Below are positions 60,661 through 64,000 of a stretch of DNA of 64,000 nucleotides, in pieces (position 1 is the first letter of the stretch; every line of letters starts with the position of its first letter). Below the pieces are notes generated by a model. It made no database searches and had not been told where the DNA came from. It saw only the letters and a list, made by a program, of their open reading frames with translations. The position numbers and the translations under genes were made by a program. Origin of the DNA: Granulosicoccus sp045110475 (GTDB lineage: Bacteria; Pseudomonadota; Gammaproteobacteria; Granulosicoccales; Granulosicoccaceae); NCBI GenBank assembly GCA_045110475.1, contig JBGCGC010000156.1:1-64000 (forward strand), in the 5' to 3' direction.

Positions 60661-61911
60661 TTACCCACATGCGCTGTAGTATCGATCAATGCATAATTCT
60701 ACATGCTCCTGAATCATTGTTTCTGCTGTAGCGGCAAGGTCGCCAAACTGCCTTGTAGGAAAATGCTGGGAAATAATAGTCTCCGGAATGCTGATAGCGT
60801 TGATGTTTGAGCAAAGAGTATTTAAGGCTTTTTGTACTTCTGGTATTGCCCAGTAATAGCGAATCCTATCACTGTAGCTAAAGTGTTTAAGCTGCTGCAC
60901 TTCTGCTGCCTCGCCCTGATAATAAGTATTCCAGTTGCTTGGATTGTCCTCCATTGCTTTATCAATGGCATTAATTATTTGTGATTGCTTACCTTTGCCA
61001 ACCAATTGTTGTTCAATTTGCGCTAGTGCGAATACTGCCTCACGCATTCTGAACGTAAGCTCAGGGCCAACCTTTAGAAAGAAAAAGTGTCGATTAACTA
61101 ACTCGTTTAAGCTTTGCGTAGGTTGGTAGTCAGTCGAATGTGCCTCGAATGTCATTCGAGGTATACCTCTTACAGCCGTTGATAGCTCTTCAGCCTCTGC
61201 CGGAGTAAAGCGATGTACTGCCGTATGACTGAAGTCGACGCCTGGTTGAGTTACTACCGATACAATCTTTGGCCATACGTGATCTAAACCTTCTTTACTA
61301 AACGCCGTTCGATGCGTGTCTATAGTTTCATTCAAACGTTCGACAGTTGTTACTGATAGCTCAGCCATGTCATCTGTCTCCCCCCCGGGTATTGGGACTT
61401 CGGTGCCGATGACATAGATTAATTCATCGGGAAATGGCGAGTGTTGTTCGGCTATTTTGCACAAGCTGGCCGCGCGTTCTGCAACAAGCGAAAAAGAGAG
61501 CGTTGATTCGTCGCCGCAGGCCATGGACGCGTCGAGATGTATTTTACGAAAACCCGCCGCAGCATAGTCTTTTACCAACACTTTAGCCATGTCCATAGCG
61601 TCTTTGGCATCAAGGTGACGCCAGGGATTAGGCCCTAGATGATCACCGCCGAGAATGATGTTGTCTTGCGCTAATTTGTATTCTGTGGCGAGAGATTTAA
61701 TCCATGCGGCAAAGTCGTCGGCTTTCATCCCAGTGTAACCACCGTCTTGATTGACTTGATTACAAGTCGCTTCAATAACCACAGGCGTTTGATGTTTATG
61801 CGCATACTTTAGGATGGCACGAATAACATGTTCGCTGGCAGTACAAAAGCAGGGGAGCCCGACGGCATTGCCAGAGCGATTGTCTTCAATTAATGAAAAA
61901 ATATCTATCAT
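60661..61911 (-). CDS. KbaZ/GatZ-like D-tagatose-1,6-bisphosphate aldolase subunit
   Basis: The 416-residue protein has GNAVGLPCFCTASEHVIRAI, TPVVIEATCNQVNQDGGYTG, NIILGGDHLGPNPWRHLDA and FRKIHLDASMACGDE, all diagnostic of the KbaZ/GatZ family. In E. coli this is the non-catalytic, stabilising subunit of class II tagatose-bisphosphate aldolase. The catalytic KbaY/GatY subunit gene is not in the window. Its stop is near the MFS relic. It is 9 bases after the PfkB gene. Confidence 0.92.
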   Translation of the reverse strand: MIDIFSLIEDNRSGNAVGLPCFCTASEHVIRAILKYAHKHQTPVVIEATCNQVNQDGGYTGMKADDFAAWIKSLATEYKLAQDNIILGGDHLGPNPWRHLDAKDAMDMAKVLVKDYAAAGFRKIHLDASMACGDESTLSFSLVAERAASLCKIAEQHSPFPDELIYVIGTEVPIPGGETDDMAELSVTTVERLNETIDTHRTAFSKEGLDHVWPKIVSVVTQPGVDFSHTAVHRFTPAEAEELSTAVRGIPRMTFEAHSTDYQPTQSLNELVNRHFFFLKVGPELTFRMREAVFALAQIEQQLVGKGKQSQIINAIDKAMEDNPSNWNTYYQGEAAEVQQLKHFSYSDRIRYYWAIPEVQKALNTLCSNINAISIPETIISQHFPTRQFGDLAATAETMIQEHVELCIDRYYSACG

Positions 61912-61920
61912 TGCTCGCCA

Positions 61921-62889
61921 CTAGTCTCTGTCAATTGCAGGGTTGTTTTTTATAAATGACTCAATGTCTTGCAGGTTGGAGTTGCCTTCCATTGGTCCAC
62001 GCTTTGTAACGGCCATTGCACCGGCTGCGTTGGCGTAACGACCACATTCGTCTACGGGGCTGCCGGCAGCAGCCATAGCCAGAAACGTACCGCAATAGCA
62101 ATCTCCCGCGCCGGTGGGGTCGATCTCATTAACCTGATGCCCGGCAAGTTTGAATCGGCCATGATCTTTGCTGTAAATCGTGGAGCCTCGTTCACCCTGT
62201 GTAAGCGCAATGATAACGGTGCCGTCAGCCAAGAGCGAAGTAATAGCATCACTTATTGATTTATCAGGATATAGATATTCAAGGTCTACATCGCTTGGAA
62301 ACAGAAAGCTACTGTTTTCAACTAATCGGCGCAGCGATTTCTTGACTATCGGATCACTCATTAACTCAGGCCGAGCATTGGGGTCGCAACTTATTTTTCC
62401 GCCGCGTTGAATAACTTGCTCTGCGACCGATTCGATTGCAACTCGCAAGTTCGGATTGCCGAGCGATGAGCCAGAAACATGCAATATCAATGGCCCATCC
62501 GGCAAGGCTATTGATTGAAAATCTATTGCGTCTGCGGCGGTGTTGTTCAAATGGAAGATGAACGTACGACTACCATCGCTATAGTACGACACGAATGCCA
62601 CACCAGTAGATTTACCTGAAATGTTTGAAATGCCAGTTGTGCCTACGCCGGTTGCCGCCAGCCTGTCAGTCAACGCCTTACCAAAATTATCATCGCCGAC
62701 TGCACCGAAGATCTGCGTCGTGGCACCGACTCTGGAAGCCTGATCAATACAGATGGCCGGCGCGCCACTGGGGTAAGGGCCTGAATATTCAACGAGTTTG
62801 CGTAGCTCACACCCTTCCTGATGGGACACGAATTCCACCAGTAGCTCGCCTACGGCAATAATTGTGGTACTTGTCAATTGGGGCTCCAT
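61921..62889 (-). CDS. PfkB family carbohydrate kinase
   Basis: The 322-residue kinase has the ribokinase fold: IIAVGELLVEF at the start, GAPAICIDQASRVGATTQIF, then the ATP-site signature NEIDPTGAGDCYCGTFLA with the catalytic aspartate. It is likely to phosphorylate a sugar or sugar phosphate upstream of the KbaZ-like step, such as tagatose 6-phosphate or fructose. The substrate is inferred from context. It is divergent from the LacI-type gene, with the duplicated control region in between. Confidence 0.9.
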   Translation of the reverse strand: MEPQLTSTTIIAVGELLVEFVSHQEGCELRKLVEYSGPYPSGAPAICIDQASRVGATTQIFGAVGDDNFGKALTDRLAATGVGTTGISNISGKSTGVAFVSYYSDGSRTFIFHLNNTAADAIDFQSIALPDGPLILHVSGSSLGNPNLRVAIESVAEQVIQRGGKISCDPNARPELMSDPIVKKSLRRLVENSSFLFPSDVDLEYLYPDKSISDAITSLLADGTVIIALTQGERGSTIYSKDHGRFKLAGHQVNEIDPTGAGDCYCGTFLAMAAAGSPVDECGRYANAAGAMAVTKRGPMEGNSNLQDIESFIKNNPAIDRD

Positions 62890-62974
62890 TGTCGATGCAA
62901 GGTCGTAATTTGTCAGATGTTGCGACTAATTACAAATTAATTTTACACGCGTTAAAAAATGTTGTAAGTTGGCA
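62883..62974. repeat. Direct repeat, copy 1 of duplicated control region
   Basis: The 92 bases from the PfkB start codon outward are repeated at 63026-63118 with about 80-85 percent identity. The repeat offset is 143 bases. Copy 1 includes the PfkB start codon (ATG on the minus strand at 62889-62887). Confidence 0.85.
62941..62957. promoter_or_regulatory. Operator-like palindrome, copy 1
   Basis: TTTTAC, ACGC, then GTTAAAA: a near palindrome centred on a CG-rich core, as LacI-family operators often are. One extra T breaks the symmetry. On the minus strand it overlaps a plausible -10 (TAAAAT) with TTACAA 16 bases upstream as a -35. Confidence 0.45.
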
Positions 62975-63025
62975 AATAGCAGGATGTTTGACGACAGCGA
63001 TAGTTGTAGAACTGGTCAAACTGAC

Positions 63026-63118
63026 GCTCCATTGTCGATAAGAGGTTGTAATCTGTCAGATGCTGCGACTAATTACAAATGTATTTTACATGCGTAAAAA
63101 AAATGTTGTAAATTGTCC
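63026..63118. repeat. Direct repeat, copy 2 of duplicated control region
   Basis: This copy lies nearer the LacI-type gene and matches 62883-62974 over its length, including the reverse-strand ATGGAGC that starts the PfkB gene in copy 1. In copy 2 that start codon has no long frame behind it, so it is a relic of the duplication. Confidence 0.85.
63084..63099. promoter_or_regulatory. Operator-like palindrome, copy 2
   Basis: TTTTAC and GTAAAA are perfect inverted arms around ATGC. It is the better-preserved counterpart of the copy 1 palindrome. On the plus strand, TTTACA with TAAATT 18 bases further on could be a weak promoter for the LacI-type gene, giving autoregulation. Confidence 0.45.
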
Positions 63119-63179
63119 AGCAACAAGTAGGCATTAATTCGATGATTGACCAAACCAAGAAGAAGGGTTGCAAGTAGCG

Positions 63180-64000
63180 ATGGCACGTACGGAGGGCGAC
63201 ATCAAAACTAAGGTTCGCACGATGGAGCAGCTTTCTGAAACCATCGGTATATCGCGTCCAACACTGTCCAAGTTCTTTCAGGACTCAGGTTCCGTTCATT
63301 CAACGACTCGTGTGCGAATAGAGGAAGCGCTAAGCAACATCGACTACGTTCCCAATTACTTCGCCACGAATATGAATCGCCAATCAACGCGAACGATTGG
63401 CATCATAGTGCCGTATTTGAGTGACCCTTTTTTTACAACGCTTATCCAATCCATCGAATATTCAGCGTTGCAACAGGGCTACGCTGCGGTGGTACATAGT
63501 GCTCATGGGGATGCAGCCTTAGAAGCTAAGGCGCTTCAGAATATGGTTGCTATGTGTGTTGATGGTGTAATAGCCGCGCCAATTGCACATAGTAGCTCTC
63601 GCAAAGAAATCGAAGCTTTGAAGCAAGACGTGCCTATTGTATTTATTGATTCGCGCTATCCAGACGAGTTTGATGATATCGACTTTGTTGGCACCAATAA
63701 TCAACAAAGTATATCCTTAATTGTCGAGTATTTATGTCGCTCTGGCTCACCCCCAGTTTTTTTCGGTATGCCTCGCATAAACAGTAATAGTCTGGAGAGA
63801 GAGAAAGCCTATTTGAGTAGCGCTGCAGCCTTGCAGTTCAAACCTGATGTTATCCCACTTAAAAAGGCAAACTCAGTTTGGAATTTCGAAGAGTTTGCCT
63901 ATAAGACCATGGATGAGTATTTCGCACGTGGCGAATACATTGACAGTACTGTGCTGTGTGCAAACGACAGGTTAGCCATAGGCGTTATACGCGCAGCAAA
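63180..64000 (+). CDS. LacI-family transcriptional regulator (partial, runs off window)
   Basis: The first 273 codons are present and the 3' end is outside the window. The helix-turn-helix is MEQLSETIGISRPTLSKFFQ, followed by RVRIEEALSNIDYVPNYFA and the hinge MNRQSTRTIGIIVPYLSDPF. The periplasmic-binding-protein fold then has FVGTNNQQSISLIVEYL and TVLCANDRLAIGVIRA. The effector is probably a sugar or sugar phosphate of the divergent kinase/aldolase operon. The ATG at 63180 starts shortly after an AAGAAGG sequence. Confidence 0.9.
   Translation, partial: MARTEGDIKTKVRTMEQLSETIGISRPTLSKFFQDSGSVHSTTRVRIEEALSNIDYVPNYFATNMNRQSTRTIGIIVPYLSDPFFTTLIQSIEYSALQQGYAAVVHSAHGDAALEAKALQNMVAMCVDGVIAAPIAHSSSRKEIEALKQDVPIVFIDSRYPDEFDDIDFVGTNNQQSISLIVEYLCRSGSPPVFFGMPRINSNSLEREKAYLSSAAALQFKPDVIPLKKANSVWNFEEFAYKTMDEYFARGEYIDSTVLCANDRLAIGVIRAA

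Overview
The window reads as a stretch of chromosome from a free-living, probably marine, gammaproteobacterium. This rests on NADPH-type gltBD, PdxJ, TypA, ZapE, a YqjD/YqjE-like envelope pair, a PilZ protein and a citrate synthase of the proteobacterial type. A Granulosicoccus-like bacterium is my best guess; it comes from overall gene style, not from a search. I see no rRNA, tRNA, CRISPR array, intact insertion sequence or prophage. Coding density is high, and genes sit on both strands in short operons.

Left part (1-12.5 kb): a long foldback sequence, then gltB and gltD (glutamate synthase) separated by a strong intercistronic hairpin, a PLP enzyme of the class V aminotransferase fold, an SRPBCC protein, an exported DUF3179 protein, pdxJ, an unrecognised protein and an exported YceI protein.

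Region 12.6-24.4 kb is the most interesting part. It holds a flippase-like membrane protein, a CDP-alcohol phosphatidyltransferase, an intact GTP cyclohydrolase II with an extra N-terminal domain, a RibD-type reductase without the deaminase domain, a SAM methyltransferase, a family 4 glycosyltransferase, a PTPS-like protein with altered metal and catalytic motifs, an MDR dehydrogenase without visible zinc-lobe cysteines, and a CrtI-type desaturase. Citrate synthase, a single-domain response regulator and a 174-bp nested inverted repeat lie in the middle. None of the other riboflavin or folate genes is present. The set looks like a pathway that makes a GTP-derived (pterin-, pyrimidine- or flavin-like) small molecule and may glycosylate it, methylate it and attach it to a lipid. 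I infer this from gene content; it is not shown.

Region 24.7-35.8 kb is metabolic: a DenD-like dehydrogenase, a class V aminotransferase, pncB with a class I aminotransferase, a 2Fe-2S ferredoxin, a hybrid histidine kinase whose start is set by a perfect Shine-Dalgarno before a TTG, a CPA1-type antiporter and a YgjP-like metallopeptidase. From 36 to 46.2 kb come cell-envelope and stress genes: a MotA/ExbB-like protein overlapping a PilZ protein, zapE, an AI-2E family permease, a zinc-ribbon metallopeptidase, an MFS transporter, a ten-unit heptamer tandem repeat, a 58-residue membrane protein, an MscS channel, a DUF2254 protein and a YqjE/YqjD/YqjK-like trio.

Region 46.4-50.9 kb is a signalling island: a receiver-only protein, two adjacent NtrC-shaped regulators whose AAA+ domains have lost the Walker A and sigma-54 contact motifs, and a histidine kinase with an RsbRD-like N-terminus. 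It is followed by typA and, divergently, a tight purine salvage/oxidation operon (ade-xdhA-xdhB-xdhC) that converts adenine to urate. A decayed stretch with a truncated MFS gene (59.8-60.6 kb) separates this from a sugar catabolic unit (KbaZ/GatZ-like protein and PfkB kinase) divergent from a LacI-type regulator that runs off the right edge. The control region between them has been tandemly duplicated, with operator-like palindromes in both copies.
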